Part shown: positions 27,690 through 38,927 of the stretch, piece by piece | Layout: each line of letters starts with the position of its first letter | Numbering within the stretch: the first letter of the stretch is position 1 | Notes under the pieces: generated by a model | Seen by the model: only the letters and a program-made list of their open reading frames with translations | Databases searched by the model: none | Told to the model about the DNA's origin: nothing | From: Picosynechococcus sp. PCC 7117 | Lineage (GTDB): Bacteria > Cyanobacteriota > Cyanobacteriia > Cyanobacteriales > MRBY01 | Length of the DNA stretch: 64,000 nt | Direction of reading: 5' to 3' | Assembly: GCF_001693275.1 (NCBI RefSeq) | Contig: NZ_CP016482.1 | Location: forward strand, 62,001 to 126,000 | Translations under genes and position numbers: made by a program

Positions 27690-28526
27690 CTACTGTAAGC
27701 GACGGCGTAAATAGGCACTCAAGGCATCAATTAAACTCACCATAATCAAAATCAAGATCAAAATTGTGGCCAAGCGGGGAAAGTCGAGTAGCTTCAGGCT
27801 AACCAGCAATTCGTAGCCAATGCCGCCGGCCCCGACAATGCCGAGGATTACGGAGGAACGCACGTTAAACTCCCAGAGGTAGAGACTAATGCCTACCAAA
27901 CCCGGTAATGCTTCGGGAAATACCGCAAAGGCAAAGGTGCGCAGGCGATCGCTACCGGTGACTTCGATGGCTTCGATGGGTTCAGGGGGAATTGATTCGA
28001 GCACTTCACCGTAGAGTTTGGCCATGGAACCCGCCGTGTGACAGGCGACTCCCAACACCCCAGCAAAGGGGCCAAGGCCGACAATTGACACAAAAAAGAG
28101 AGCAAAGATCGCGGTATCAATGCCCCGCAGTAAATTTAAAAAACTTCGTAAGCCCGTGGCTAACCAGCGATTTGGGGTTGTATTGCGGGCCACGCACAGG
28201 GCGAGGGGTAAGGCCACCAGCATCGCCGCCCCTGTGCCGACAATGGCGATCGCCAACGTTTCCCAGATCGCCACCAAAAAATTGGGCAACTCCGAAAAAT
28301 CCGGCGGAAATAATTGCTGCAGCCATTGACCCACCGTTGGTAAGCGCTGCCAAAACTGCTGGGGATCAATCTCGGCGGTGCGCACGGCCATGACCAGGAT
28401 CGCTACTCCCAGGACTCCCCAAAAACCAGACCTGAGTAATCGCCACAAACTATATCGGCGGCGTCGTTCCTGTCGGAGGATTTGGGCAAAATCGCTTGCT
28501 TTGGCGGGTTGCTGCAAGAGGGTCAC
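27690..28526 (-). CDS. phnE: PhnE-like ABC transporter permease
   Basis: A 278-residue permease with about six membrane segments and the binding-protein-dependent transport signature (EVTGSDRLRTFAFAVFPEAL; VGAGGIGYELLVSLKLLDF) of the PhnE/phosphonate group. It starts at GTG, whose first base is the last base of the phnD stop, so translation is coupled. It forms the channel for the PhnD-bound substrate with PhnC as the motor. Confidence 0.87.
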   Translation of the reverse strand: MTLLQQPAKASDFAQILRQERRRRYSLWRLLRSGFWGVLGVAILVMAVRTAEIDPQQFWQRLPTVGQWLQQLFPPDFSELPNFLVAIWETLAIAIVGTGAAMLVALPLALCVARNTTPNRWLATGLRSFLNLLRGIDTAIFALFFVSIVGLGPFAGVLGVACHTAGSMAKLYGEVLESIPPEPIEAIEVTGSDRLRTFAFAVFPEALPGLVGISLYLWEFNVRSSVILGIVGAGGIGYELLVSLKLLDFPRLATILILILIMVSLIDALSAYLRRRLQ

Positions 28527-29443
28527 TACTCCAATACCTCTAGGGCAAGACCTGCTGCTTCGATGGGCTGATAGTTGCTGCCATCGGAAGCGACAAAACC
28601 GGTGTAGTTCTCTGGTAAAAGGGCGGCGGCCTCGGCGGGAGTGAGATTGACTAATTTTTGTTGGAGTTGTTTTTTGTAGGCTTCTGGAAAATTGCCCCGC
28701 ACCACAATGGGATCGTTGGGTAAAGGTTCAGACTGCCAAATGATTTTAATTTCGTCAGCCTGAATGCGTCCTTCAGCAATCATCACATCGAGGTTGCGGT
28801 TGTAATCGGAAGCAATGTCGATCTGGCCCGTGCTCACACCAATCACCTGGGCGGCATGGCTCGCTCCTTCGCTATAGTCAAACACGGCTTCGGGATCGAG
28901 GTTGCGTCGCTTAAATTCTGCCTGGGGAATTAACCAACCAGATGTGGAACCGACATCGGCCAAGCTAAGTTTCAGTTTTTCACCTTGCTGACTGAGGGCG
29001 ATCGCCTCTTCGAGGGTGTCAAAGGGGGCATCGGCGCGGGCAATCAAAACGCTGTAGTAAACAGGTTCGTCCTGGTATTTTACGGTGGCGATCGCCTCTA
29101 GGGAAGGATCATTATGGTGCGCCAAAACGTAACCCCAAGGCCCCAACCAAGCCACATCTAAGGTGCCAGAACGTAGGGCTTCAGAAATGCCAATCCAATC
29201 TTCGGTAACGGTGACATCTCCGGGGAGATCCAGTTCAGCGGCGAGGGCATCGAAGAAAGGCTCGAACTGTTGGCGGTTCTCGTTGGGCGTCGGGAAATAG
29301 GGGCCAACACCAAAGGAAATGCTATCGAGGGTCATTGTACTCTCTGGCCCAGGATCAGACTGGTTATTGGCCGAGGCACAGCCCACTAACAGGACACCCA
29401 CAGTCCCGATCAAGATATTTTTCCACTTTCTGATCCGTTGCAT
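28526..29443 (-). CDS. phnD: PhnD-like phosphonate/phosphite-binding lipoprotein
   Basis: A 305-residue periplasmic substrate-binding protein of the phosphate/phosphite/phosphonate class. A lipobox VGCA sits at about residue 22. Family motifs: ISFGVGPYFPTPNENRQQFEPF, DVAWLGPWGYVLAHH, KLSLADVGSTSGWLIPQAEF and EIKIIWQSEPLPNDPIVVRG. First gene of phnD-phnE-phnC. The intergenic region to the divergent atpD is ~210-255 bp and should hold both promoters; I see no clear Pho box. Confidence 0.88.
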   Translation of the reverse strand: MQRIRKWKNILIGTVGVLLVGCASANNQSDPGPESTMTLDSISFGVGPYFPTPNENRQQFEPFFDALAAELDLPGDVTVTEDWIGISEALRSGTLDVAWLGPWGYVLAHHNDPSLEAIATVKYQDEPVYYSVLIARADAPFDTLEEAIALSQQGEKLKLSLADVGSTSGWLIPQAEFKRRNLDPEAVFDYSEGASHAAQVIGVSTGQIDIASDYNRNLDVMIAEGRIQADEIKIIWQSEPLPNDPIVVRGNFPEAYKKQLQQKLVNLTPAEAAALLPENYTGFVASDGSNYQPIEAAGLALEVLE

Positions 29444-29602
29444 TTGCCTGATTATGCTTCCATCAAAATTTGATCAACAAAGCCTAAACCTTGATTTAGA
29501 CCCAGCTACGTTCAGCATAGCGAAAATGATTTGAGAAAAATGAAAAATACCTTAAAAATTTGTTGATTTCCCTGATTTATGACGTTCTGAAGCATGATCT
29601 GA

Positions 29603-31490
<1,888 letters not shown>

Positions 31491-31494
<4 letters not shown>

Positions 31495-31790
31495 CCACGC
31501 CAGAAGGCGATCGCCACCGGGAAGATTTTGAACGGCAGATCCAGCAAAAATCCCAACAAAAACTCCAGGCCAAACGGGAAGGCGATCGCAGTTTGTGGTT
31601 AGGATTTGGGGTTTTTGGGATGGTGGGTTGGTCGGTGATGGGGCCGACCCTACTGGGGATCTTTCTGGGGATTTGGCTCGACCGCCGCTTTCCGAGTCCC
31701 TATTCTTGGACATTAACGGGCTTATTTTTGGGGATTATTCTCGGCTGCTGGAATGCATGGTTATGGATTCAACGGGAGCAAAATCGATGA
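31491..31790 (+). CDS. atpQ: N-ATPase accessory membrane subunit AtpQ
   Basis: A 99-residue protein with a basic, Gln-rich N-terminus (EDFERQIQQKSQQKLQAKRE) and two membrane helices (FGMVGWSVMGPTLLGIFLGI; LTGLFLGIILGCWNAWLWI), matching the AtpQ/AtpI-like fold (DUF of F0-associated proteins). Probably helps c-ring assembly or ion access, as proposed for AtpI/AtpZ proteins. A 116-bp gap with a HIP1 site separates it from atpR. Confidence 0.82.
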
Positions 31791-31906
31791 AGTTTAATTA
31801 TTTAACTGTTCCTGCAAAAGATAAAAATATCAAAGGCGATCGCCTAATCCAATCACTAATCTAAACCCGATTAAAAAACGAATTTAAAAACTCAATTAAA
31901 ATCACA

Positions 31907-32218
31907 ATGAATCTATTTTTAGAAAAAATAACGCCTAATTTATTTGTTTTTCCCCTTGGCTTTGGGTTGGGATTATTTTACTTCACGGCACTGTGGTTTA
32001 CCGTTAAACAATTAACTCGTTCTCAACATCCAGTATTACTAATAATTACCAGCGGTGTAGTGCGCTTAATCCTTGCTATGACAGCCTTATATTTTATGAT
32101 TGGTGGCCATTGGGAACGAGTACTAATTGCTCTCGCGGGTTTTTTGTTAGCACGAACGATTTTAATCAATCGTTGGCGGCCACAAACTTCATTATCGGAA
32201 CTGTTGCTGGAGGAATAA
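31907..32218 (+). CDS. atpR: N-ATPase accessory membrane subunit AtpR
   Basis: A 103-residue protein with three predicted membrane helices (PLGFGLGLFYFTALWFTV; LLIITSGVVRLILAMTALYF; LIALAGFLLARTILI). Found only in N-ATPase operons. Conserved Arg residues in the second and third helices have been proposed to face the c-ring during assembly. It ends 7 bp before atpB. Role inferred from position and family. Confidence 0.82.
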   Translation: MNLFLEKITPNLFVFPLGFGLGLFYFTALWFTVKQLTRSQHPVLLIITSGVVRLILAMTALYFMIGGHWERVLIALAGFLLARTILINRWRPQTSLSELLLEE

Positions 32219-32225
32219 ATGTAGG

Positions 32226-32927
32226 ATGCAAATTACACCGGATAACATCATTTTCTATCAATATCAGTTTGTGGTAATTAATGCCACTTTAGTTTACACA
32301 TGGCTCACCATGGCCCTATTAGTAATAGGAGCAGCTTGGGTAACGAAAAAATTAGTGGTGCGTCCCAAACTACCCCCTTGGCAAAATTTTTTAGAAATAG
32401 TTGTTGATGACATTTATCAACACATTGCAGAAGTCACCCAACAGGAACCGGAACCCTATCTTGCTTTTGTGGGTACTTTATTTTTATTCATTTTAACGGC
32501 TAACTTATTAACTGTAGTTCCCGGTTATCAAGCTCCCACTGGCTCCCTTTCAACCACCACTGCTTTGGCGATCGCCGTATTTATTGCGGTGCCGATCTAC
32601 GGAATCCGTCAGCGGGGAATCTTAGGGTATCTCAAAAGTTACCTCCAGCCGACGCCAATTATGCTGCCCTTTCAAATCATTGGTGAATTTTCCCGAACTT
32701 TAGCCCTGGCCGTGCGTCTTTTTGGCAATATTATGAGTGGAAACCTTTTGGCGGCAATTTTATTAGCCCTTGTCCCGTTATTTGTACCTGTGGCGATGAA
32801 TTTACTGGGACTTGTATTTGGCGTTATTCAAGCCTATGTGTTTGCGATTTTAGCCTTGGTTTACATTGCTTCTGCCGCAACGGTGCAGGAGAAAAAACAA
32901 AGTATTTCGATGGAGGAAAATTCATGA
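32226..32927 (+). CDS. atpB: N-ATPase subunit a
   Basis: A 233-residue membrane subunit with five to six helices. The essential arginine is visible in FSRTLALAVRLFGNIMSGNL, and the C-terminal helix (VFGVIQAYVFAILALVYI) is typical. It forms the two ion half-channels facing the c-ring. The stop overlaps the atpE start (ATGA). Confidence 0.92.
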   Translation: MQITPDNIIFYQYQFVVINATLVYTWLTMALLVIGAAWVTKKLVVRPKLPPWQNFLEIVVDDIYQHIAEVTQQEPEPYLAFVGTLFLFILTANLLTVVPGYQAPTGSLSTTTALAIAVFIAVPIYGIRQRGILGYLKSYLQPTPIMLPFQIIGEFSRTLALAVRLFGNIMSGNLLAAILLALVPLFVPVAMNLLGLVFGVIQAYVFAILALVYIASAATVQEKKQSISMEENS

Positions 32928-33199
32928 GTGATCTCGCATTAATCGGCTCGGTGGCGATGGTGACCGCCGGCATTACCATTGCCATTGGTTCCATTGGCCC
33001 GGCCCTAGGGGAAGGCATGGCTGTAGCCAGGGCTTTGGGGGCGATCGCCCAACAACCCGATAAGGCGAATATGATTACCCGCACTCTATTTGTGGGCCTC
33101 GCGATGGTGGAATCAACGGCGATTTATTGCTTGGTGGTGTCAATGATTTTGTTGTTTGTCAATCCATTCTGGAACTATTTTCTCAACCAGGGGGGTTAA
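32924..33199 (+). CDS. atpE: N-ATPase subunit c (rotor ring)
   Basis: A 91-residue hairpin of two membrane helices. Helix 1 has GSIGPALGEGMAVARAL, with Glu30 where the Na+-binding Ilyobacter subunit has Gln32. Helix 2 has GLAMVESTAIYCLVV, with Glu63, Ser64, Thr65 and Tyr68 in the spacing of the Na+ site. Two carboxylates per subunit are known from N-ATPase rings, so the ion (Na+ or H+) cannot be settled by sequence alone. It lies between atpB and atpF in the conserved order. Confidence 0.93.
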   Translation: MSDLALIGSVAMVTAGITIAIGSIGPALGEGMAVARALGAIAQQPDKANMITRTLFVGLAMVESTAIYCLVVSMILLFVNPFWNYFLNQGG

Positions 33200-33201
33200 C
33201 G

Positions 33202-33954
33202 GTGTTAATTGACTGGTTTACGGTGTTTGCCCAAATCCTCAACTTTGTCATTTTGCTGGGGTTGTTGCGCTGGTTTTTGTACAAGCCCATTTTGCAGGTG
33301 ATGGCCAAGCGTCAGGCCCAACTGGCAGAACAATGGCAAACGGCCACGGATCTCCAAGCCCAGGCCCACCAAGCCCTAGAACAATATCACCAGGAACAAC
33401 AGTCACTTCAAGCGCAACGGGCTTCATTTTTGGCGGCAGCGCGGGCAGCAGCAGATGAGGAGCGACAACGGCAATTACTAACCCTGCGTGAGGATATCCA
33501 AGCGCAACGGGAAGCTTGGGAAGCGGATCTGCACCAAGAACAGAGGGCTTTTTTCCATACGCTCCGGCAACAGGTCAGCCAACAGGTGGTGGCGATCGCC
33601 CGGCAAGCCCTCCGGGATTTGGCGAATGTAAACCTCGAGCAACAAATAGTAGAGCGTTTCTGTGAACAACTGCAACACCTTTCTCCGGCCCAACGACAAC
33701 AGATCAATCATTTAGAAACCCCACCAGAAGCTGTCTTTATCCGGACAGCATTCCCCCTGGATGTCACCCACCAAGCGCAAATCAAACAAAGTCTTGCCAC
33801 CGTTCTAGAGCTTGACGGAACGCCCATTCATTTTGTCACGGTGCCGGAGTTGGGCTGTGGCATTGAACTGAAACTGGCTGGCCAAGAAATCGTTTGGGGC
33901 CTTGATCCCTATCTCGATCAACTCGAACAAACTTTGGCGATCGCCACCCGTTAA
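33202..33954 (+). CDS. atpF: N-ATPase subunit b with delta-like C-terminal extension
   Basis: I start this gene at GTG 33202, preceded by an AGGGGGG site; the upstream ATG at 33127 overlaps atpE and adds unrelated residues. The protein has one N-terminal membrane helix (FAQILNFVILLGLLRWFLY), a long charged coiled coil (~residues 40-160) and a C-terminal globular part (~165-250). N-ATPase operons lack a separate delta gene, and this extension probably takes its place at the top of the peripheral stalk. It ends 30 bp before atpA. Confidence 0.87.
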   Translation: MLIDWFTVFAQILNFVILLGLLRWFLYKPILQVMAKRQAQLAEQWQTATDLQAQAHQALEQYHQEQQSLQAQRASFLAAARAAADEERQRQLLTLREDIQAQREAWEADLHQEQRAFFHTLRQQVSQQVVAIARQALRDLANVNLEQQIVERFCEQLQHLSPAQRQQINHLETPPEAVFIRTAFPLDVTHQAQIKQSLATVLELDGTPIHFVTVPELGCGIELKLAGQEIVWGLDPYLDQLEQTLAIATR

Positions 33955-33984
33955 AGCCCTGAATTTTTTGACCCACTGCTCACC

Positions 33985-35523
33985 ATGGAACTCCTGGCCC
34001 AATCTCTCCAAGGCACTTACACAGAAGCCTTACAGCAAATTCAGCAAACCCTGGCAACCTTTCCGGCCCAACTGACATTCCGGGAAACGGGGGTTGTGGA
34101 ATCTGTCCGGCCCGGCATCGCCAGAGTGAAGGGATTACCCAACGTCCAAGCCGATGAATTGGTTTATTTTTCGCACTCCAGTGCTGGGGGTGAACCGCTG
34201 CTGGGGATCGCCTTTAACCTCGATCCCGACGAAGTGGGCGTAATTTTGCTAGGAGATAGCCACGCCCTCCAGGCAGGGGATGAGGTCTACCGCACCGAAA
34301 GGGTGATGGATGTGCCTGTGGGAGAAATGCTACTAGGGCGGGTGTTGACCGTGCTGGGGGAACCTTTGGATGGTCGGGGTGCCCTCAAAGCAGTGGAATG
34401 GAAACCCGTCGAACGGGAGGCCGCCGCAATTTTGGATCGCGCCCCGGTAACGGTGCCTTTGCAGACAGGGCTGAAAGTGGTAGATGCCCTGATTCCCATT
34501 GGTCGGGGACAACGGGAATTGATCATTGGCGATCGCCAAACAGGAAAAACCACCATCGCCATCGATACGATCCTCAACCAAAAAGACCAGGATGTGATTT
34601 GTCTCTACTGTGCCATCGGTCAACGGTCAGCGGCGATCGCCAAGGTGATTGCGACCCTCCGGGAACAGGGGGCCATGGACTACACCATCGTCATTGTGGC
34701 GGCGGGCCAGGATCCCCTTGGACTGCAATACATTACCCCCTATGGCGCGACGACGATGGCGGAATATTTTATGGAACAGGGGCGCGATGTGTTGATCGTT
34801 TACGATGACCTGACCCACCACGCCCGCACCTACCGTGAACTGTCCCTCTTGCTGCGACGGCCACCGGGGCGCGAGGCGTATCCTGGGGACATTTTTTACC
34901 TCCATTCGCGGCTTTTGGAACGGGCAACCCACCTGGCAGAAGCTTTGGGGGGCGGCTCCCTGACCGCTTTGCCGATTATCGAAACCCAAGCCCAAAACCT
35001 CTCAGCCTACATCCCCACCAATTTAATTTCCATTACCGACGGCCAAATTTATCTCTCACCAGAGCTGTTCCAAAAGAGTATTTTCCCAGCGGTGGATGTG
35101 GGTAAATCCGTGTCCCGGGTTGGTGGGAAAACCCAACTAGCCGCCTACCAAGCTGTTTCTGGGGCGTTGCGCCTCGCCTATGCCCAATTCCAAGAGGTCG
35201 AAGTATTTGCCCGGTTTGGGACGCAACTGGATGAACAAACCAAACAAACCCTCCAACGGGGAAAACGCATCCGGGAGGTGCTCAAACAAAATCAAAGTCA
35301 ACCCCTGACGGCGGCAGCCCAAATTGCCATTTTGATCGCCGTCACCCAAGGTTTATTAGACCACGTGGCCCTAGAAGAAATCTTAACGGTAGAACAAAAA
35401 TTAGCTCAGGCGATCGCCCAAGAATTACCCGACCTTGTGGAACGCATTCAATATTCCCATCCCCTCACCGAGGCCGATCAAACCCTCCTTTTGGAAACCC
35501 TCCAAGCCGCCATCAAAACCTAA
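33985..35523 (+). CDS. atpA: N-type ATPase subunit alpha
   Basis: A 512-residue nucleotide-binding subunit: [20 protein letters not shown], Walker [31 protein letters not shown], Walker [20 protein letters not shown] and [18 protein letters not shown]. It alternates with beta in the catalytic head. atpG follows after 3 bp. Confidence 0.93.
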   Translation: MELLAQSLQGTYTEALQQIQQTLATFPAQLTFRETGVVESVRPGIARVKGLPNVQADELVYFSHSSAGGEPLLGIAFNLDPDEVGVILLGDSHALQAGDEVYRTERVMDVPVGEMLLGRVLTVLGEPLDGRGALKAVEWKPVEREAAAILDRAPVTVPLQTGLKVVDALIPIGRGQRELIIGDRQTGKTTIAIDTILNQKDQDVICLYCAIGQRSAAIAKVIATLREQGAMDYTIVIVAAGQDPLGLQYITPYGATTMAEYFMEQGRDVLIVYDDLTHHARTYRELSLLLRRPPGREAYPGDIFYLHSRLLERATHLAEALGGGSLTALPIIETQAQNLSAYIPTNLISITDGQIYLSPELFQKSIFPAVDVGKSVSRVGGKTQLAAYQAVSGALRLAYAQFQEVEVFARFGTQLDEQTKQTLQRGKRIREVLKQNQSQPLTAAAQIAILIAVTQGLLDHVALEEILTVEQKLAQAIAQELPDLVERIQYSHPLTEADQTLLLETLQAAIKT

Positions 35524-35526
35524 GCA

Positions 35527-36450
35527 ATGCACACCCTCGAATCCCTGCGCAACACCATCAACAGTATTGAAGATCTCCGGGCCGTTGTCCGCACCATGAA
35601 AGCCTTGGCCATGGTTAGCATTCGGCAATATGAACAGGCCCGCACGGCTCTCCAAGATTACAACCACAGCCTCGACTTAGGTTTTCAAGCCCTGCTCCAG
35701 CATCGGCGCTTTGCAGAAACCGATCTTGATCAGCCGTTGCCCTTGGTTAGCAATTCTCCACAGGGAAAAGTGGGGTTGATTTTGTTTGGCTCTGACCATG
35801 GTCTGTGTGGTCAATTTAACGAACAGCTTGCCACCTATGCTCTGCAAGCTTGCCAACAACGGCATCTGACAACTGCTGATTATGCTTTGGCTACCGTCGG
35901 CGATCGCCTTTTGCCCTATTTACAGCCCTTAAACCACCCCCACCACACAACCTTCCGACTGCCCAATTCCCTCGCAGGAACGCCCCGCTTGATCCAAAAC
36001 CTCCTAGGCTTGATTGATCAATGGTATTTCGAGGCCGAAACATCACCCGTTCGCCAGATTCTCTTGATCTATCATCAATCCCAATCCAAAACCCTTTACC
36101 AGCCCGTCACCCGACAACTATTACCCCTAGACCGTCAATGGCTCCGGGAAATGGGCGATCGCCCCTGGCAATCCAACGCCTTTCCCCTCCTCAATGGCCC
36201 CTGGGCACCTACTTTTGCAGGTGTTGTTCGCCAATACCTTTTTTTAAGTCTGTACCGTGCCGCCGTAGAATCCCTCGCCAGTGAAAATGCAGCTCGCCTT
36301 GCATCCATGCAGGCTGCCGAAAAAAATATCGAAGAGCGACTGGGTGATCTCCAGGCCAACTATCGTCAGCAACGACAAAATTCTATTACCGAAGAACTCT
36401 TAGACATCGTTTCTGGGTTTGAAGCCCTCAACCCCAACCGTACCCGTTAG
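35527..36450 (+). CDS. atpG: N-type ATPase subunit gamma
   Basis: A 307-residue central-stalk subunit. The N-terminal helix (RNTINSIEDLRAVVRTMKAL, ending AMVSIRQYEQA) and the C-terminal helix (LASENAARLASMQAAEKNIE) form the rotor coiled coil, with a Rossmann-like middle (GLILFGSDHGLCGQFNEQLA). It is the last gene of the operon and converges on the GGDEF gene 17 bp away, leaving little room for a terminator. Confidence 0.9.
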   Translation: MHTLESLRNTINSIEDLRAVVRTMKALAMVSIRQYEQARTALQDYNHSLDLGFQALLQHRRFAETDLDQPLPLVSNSPQGKVGLILFGSDHGLCGQFNEQLATYALQACQQRHLTTADYALATVGDRLLPYLQPLNHPHHTTFRLPNSLAGTPRLIQNLLGLIDQWYFEAETSPVRQILLIYHQSQSKTLYQPVTRQLLPLDRQWLREMGDRPWQSNAFPLLNGPWAPTFAGVVRQYLFLSLYRAAVESLASENAARLASMQAAEKNIEERLGDLQANYRQQRQNSITEELLDIVSGFEALNPNRTR

Positions 36451-36467
36451 TGACAACACCCAAACAT

Positions 36468-38564
36468 CTAACCCACACAAACTTGATTACGTCCACTGCG
36501 TTTGGCGCGGTAACAAGCCTGATCCGCCTGGGCCATCAAATCATCCACGGAAGGCAAAGGAGCCGATTCTGACGTGAGCAAAATTAAACCAATGCTGATT
36601 GTGATCTGAAAGATTTCTTGTTGCCAAGTAAACGTATAGTTTTTGAGAACGCTGACTATTGCCTCTGCAATGGCAAGACCATTTTCTAGGGTGCAATTCC
36701 GCAATAGCAGGGCAAATTCATCGCCTCCCACCCGGGCAACTTGGTCTTCAGCGCGGACCTGTTGGGCAAGTAAATGGGCAATATCCCTCAGGAGGACATC
36801 GCCAGCATTGTGACCGACGGTGTCATTGACGGGCTTGAAATGATCCAGGTCGCAAAACAGCAATACATGGTTGGCTAAACCAGAATTTGCCTCACTCCGG
36901 GCTTGTTCTAAGGTGGCAAAAAAGGCCCGCCGATTTAACAAATCCGTTAACGGATCATGGCTGGCCTGGTAGCTATTGATGACTGCTTGGCGACGCTCGG
37001 CCAATTCCTCGGCGGTGACCAATAACAGGAAAGATTCGTTGAACAATAACAAAATAAGGGCAATGGTTAAGACCAACTGAGGTGTGTAGGATTTTTTGGC
37101 CCAAATTAAAGCTTCAGTGGGCTGAATTTGGAGTTGCCAAGTGCGCCCCCAGTAACGAATGGGTACAGTAATGGGCTCGGTTTCGGTGGTGGCGATCTCT
37201 CCGAGATCCGCTTTGCGGTGCGCCGTTGGATTGGGTGGATCTAACTGGTCAAGATTAAGGGTCTGACCCGATTCCGTAGTGTAGAGCAAGGCCACCCGTA
37301 AATTTTGTTGCTGGGCGCAGGTGCCGACTGAAAAAACTTCCGCCAAGAGATTATCCAAGCGGTAAACACCCACCGCAAATCCTCGCACCGATTCTCCTTG
37401 TGAATTGACCGGTAGTAGCACGAGGATACTCCGTTGTCCATTGGTGTCTTGGAGCAAGGTCAGGGGTTCTGTGGCATAGGCTTGGCCGGTTTCCATGCTG
37501 TTGATAACTGCCGCTGCCCGTTGGGGATCCGATTGAATATCAAAGCCTTGGACGATTCGATGTTTTTCATTAAAGGGTTCGATAAACTGCACGACCACGT
37601 AGGATGGCCGTTTTTGGGCCGGAATTAGTTCGCCATTGGGGAGCCGTTCAGTAATTTGAAAATCGTCTGGTATTAAGGGATCGAGCCGTTGCTGGGTCTC
37701 GAAGGCTTGGCGTTCTGCATCAAGGACAAATGGATTCCAAGAGAGGGCAGATAAACCCGGCAGGCGCTCTAAACTGTGGCGGGTAAAGGTGCGAAATTCG
37801 CTGGCTGTAACGGTTTCGCTAGAGAGGATAAAACTTTCAACACCTTGGAGGGCTTCGGTGTGGCGGGTTAGATTTTTCTCGAATTGGTGCGCCATATTTT
37901 GGGCACATTCTTGTAACTCTAGGCGAATCCGTTGTGTTTCAAAGGCGTAAATTTGGTCGTAGGCGATCGCCGCCATGATCATCAACAGGAGAGACGGAAA
38001 AAGTACCTTTGCGCGACGTCCCTGCCACTGATACTGCATCGTGGGGAGAAACATCAAAGTTGCTGGGGTAAACACAATGATCCCCAAAACATCGCCAGCC
38101 CACCAGGTAAAGGCAGAAAAAGGAATTTGGCTAGCAGTGATTTCTCCAAAAAAATATTGAGCGTAGGCCCCCACACTACTGCCTAAGAGACTACAAACTG
38201 GCCCCATCACAATCAAGAAAGGCAGAATTTCTTTGGGATGACGCAGGGCGGGAGTAACCCCAGAGATGCGACGGCCACACCAAGCTGCGAGGGCTATTTG
38301 CAAAGTCGATCCAGCCGCTAAAGTCAGCGCTAAAGGCAGATGCCAATCGCTTAAAACCCCATCGACCAGTACAGACCCCAGGGCGATCGCCGGTAGGTAA
38401 CGGTATCCATGGGCCAAAACAATGGCGATCGCCAAGCCCGCCGCAGGCCAGAAGGGAAAAGATAGACTTAAACCCTGGGCGAGATAACTTGTGCTGAGGC
38501 CGATCCCTGCATAGGCTAATGTCAGAGCAACACTGCGCCATAATAATTTTGTTCGAGCCTTCAC
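36468..38564 (-). CDS. MASE1-CHASE-GGDEF diguanylate cyclase
   Basis: A 698-residue membrane signalling protein. Residues 1-~200 form a multi-pass MASE1 sensor (STSYLAQGLSLSFPFWPAAG). Residues ~225-430 are an extracytoplasmic CHASE-like domain (FILSSETVTASEFRTFTRHS, LPGLSALSWNPFVLDAERQA). One more helix precedes a GGDEF domain (~535-698) with the intact active motif RVGGDEFALLLRN, so it should make c-di-GMP. No EAL domain. Residues around TAHRKADLGEIA (37191-37226), in the sensory part before the last helix, are encoded by a 36-bp palindromic repeat also found in the NACHT gene. Confidence 0.88.
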   Translation of the reverse strand: MKARTKLLWRSVALTLAYAGIGLSTSYLAQGLSLSFPFWPAAGLAIAIVLAHGYRYLPAIALGSVLVDGVLSDWHLPLALTLAAGSTLQIALAAWCGRRISGVTPALRHPKEILPFLIVMGPVCSLLGSSVGAYAQYFFGEITASQIPFSAFTWWAGDVLGIIVFTPATLMFLPTMQYQWQGRRAKVLFPSLLLMIMAAIAYDQIYAFETQRIRLELQECAQNMAHQFEKNLTRHTEALQGVESFILSSETVTASEFRTFTRHSLERLPGLSALSWNPFVLDAERQAFETQQRLDPLIPDDFQITERLPNGELIPAQKRPSYVVVQFIEPFNEKHRIVQGFDIQSDPQRAAAVINSMETGQAYATEPLTLLQDTNGQRSILVLLPVNSQGESVRGFAVGVYRLDNLLAEVFSVGTCAQQQNLRVALLYTTESGQTLNLDQLDPPNPTAHRKADLGEIATTETEPITVPIRYWGRTWQLQIQPTEALIWAKKSYTPQLVLTIALILLLFNESFLLLVTAEELAERRQAVINSYQASHDPLTDLLNRRAFFATLEQARSEANSGLANHVLLFCDLDHFKPVNDTVGHNAGDVLLRDIAHLLAQQVRAEDQVARVGGDEFALLLRNCTLENGLAIAEAIVSVLKNYTFTWQQEIFQITISIGLILLTSESAPLPSVDDLMAQADQACYRAKRSGRNQVCVG
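37191..37226. repeat. 36-bp structured dispersed repeat, copy A
   Basis: This stretch is identical to 57675-57710. It contains hairpin GATCTC-TCC-GAGATC followed by CCGC-TTT-GCGG, with GGC and GCC at its ends able to close an outer stem. It lies inside the GGDEF gene and adds 12 codons in frame. Confidence 0.75.
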
Positions 38565-38927
38565 CCTGAAAAAAGTCTCCCTGTGCCGTGGAATGGAACT
38601 TTTAAAATCAATGCCAAAACGAAAGCAACGCTAACAGACATTAATTATATGGCTTACTGGATAGCTAAGTGTTTATTTTTCTGTTTGCTCTGGTCTGCAT
38701 CGGACTGATTGTTGCTAGAAAAATATCGAGGCGATCGCCAAAAGACCTAGTCTTAAAATTCCCTGAAGAATTTCTGCAGAAATCACCGTAGTGAACTAAG
38801 TTTCCAATAGTGTCGTGAAAATGATTACCATTAAAAATGTCTTCTCAATTGATAATCAATGTAAAAAAATCTCAGTAAATTTTGTCTTATGAGAAGGATG
38901 AAAAATCTTAAATTTTGCATAACTAAA
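38565..38927. other. Intergenic region, no gene seen
   Basis: About 360 AT-rich bases between the GGDEF start and the egtD stop. It should hold the GGDEF promoter. A HIP1-like site lies near 38730. No ORF or RNA gene is apparent. Confidence 0.4.

Noticed and set aside
26701-29443. Complete phosphonate degradation or phosphite oxidation pathway
   Set aside because: Only transporter genes are present; no C-P lyase, phosphonatase or ptxD-like gene is visible. The NAD-dependent dehydrogenase at 48 kb matches D-lactate dehydrogenase instead.
33127-33201. ATG at 33127 as atpF start
   Set aside because: It lies inside atpE and adds residues unrelated to subunit b; GTG 33202 has a strong ribosome-binding site and the expected N-terminal helix.
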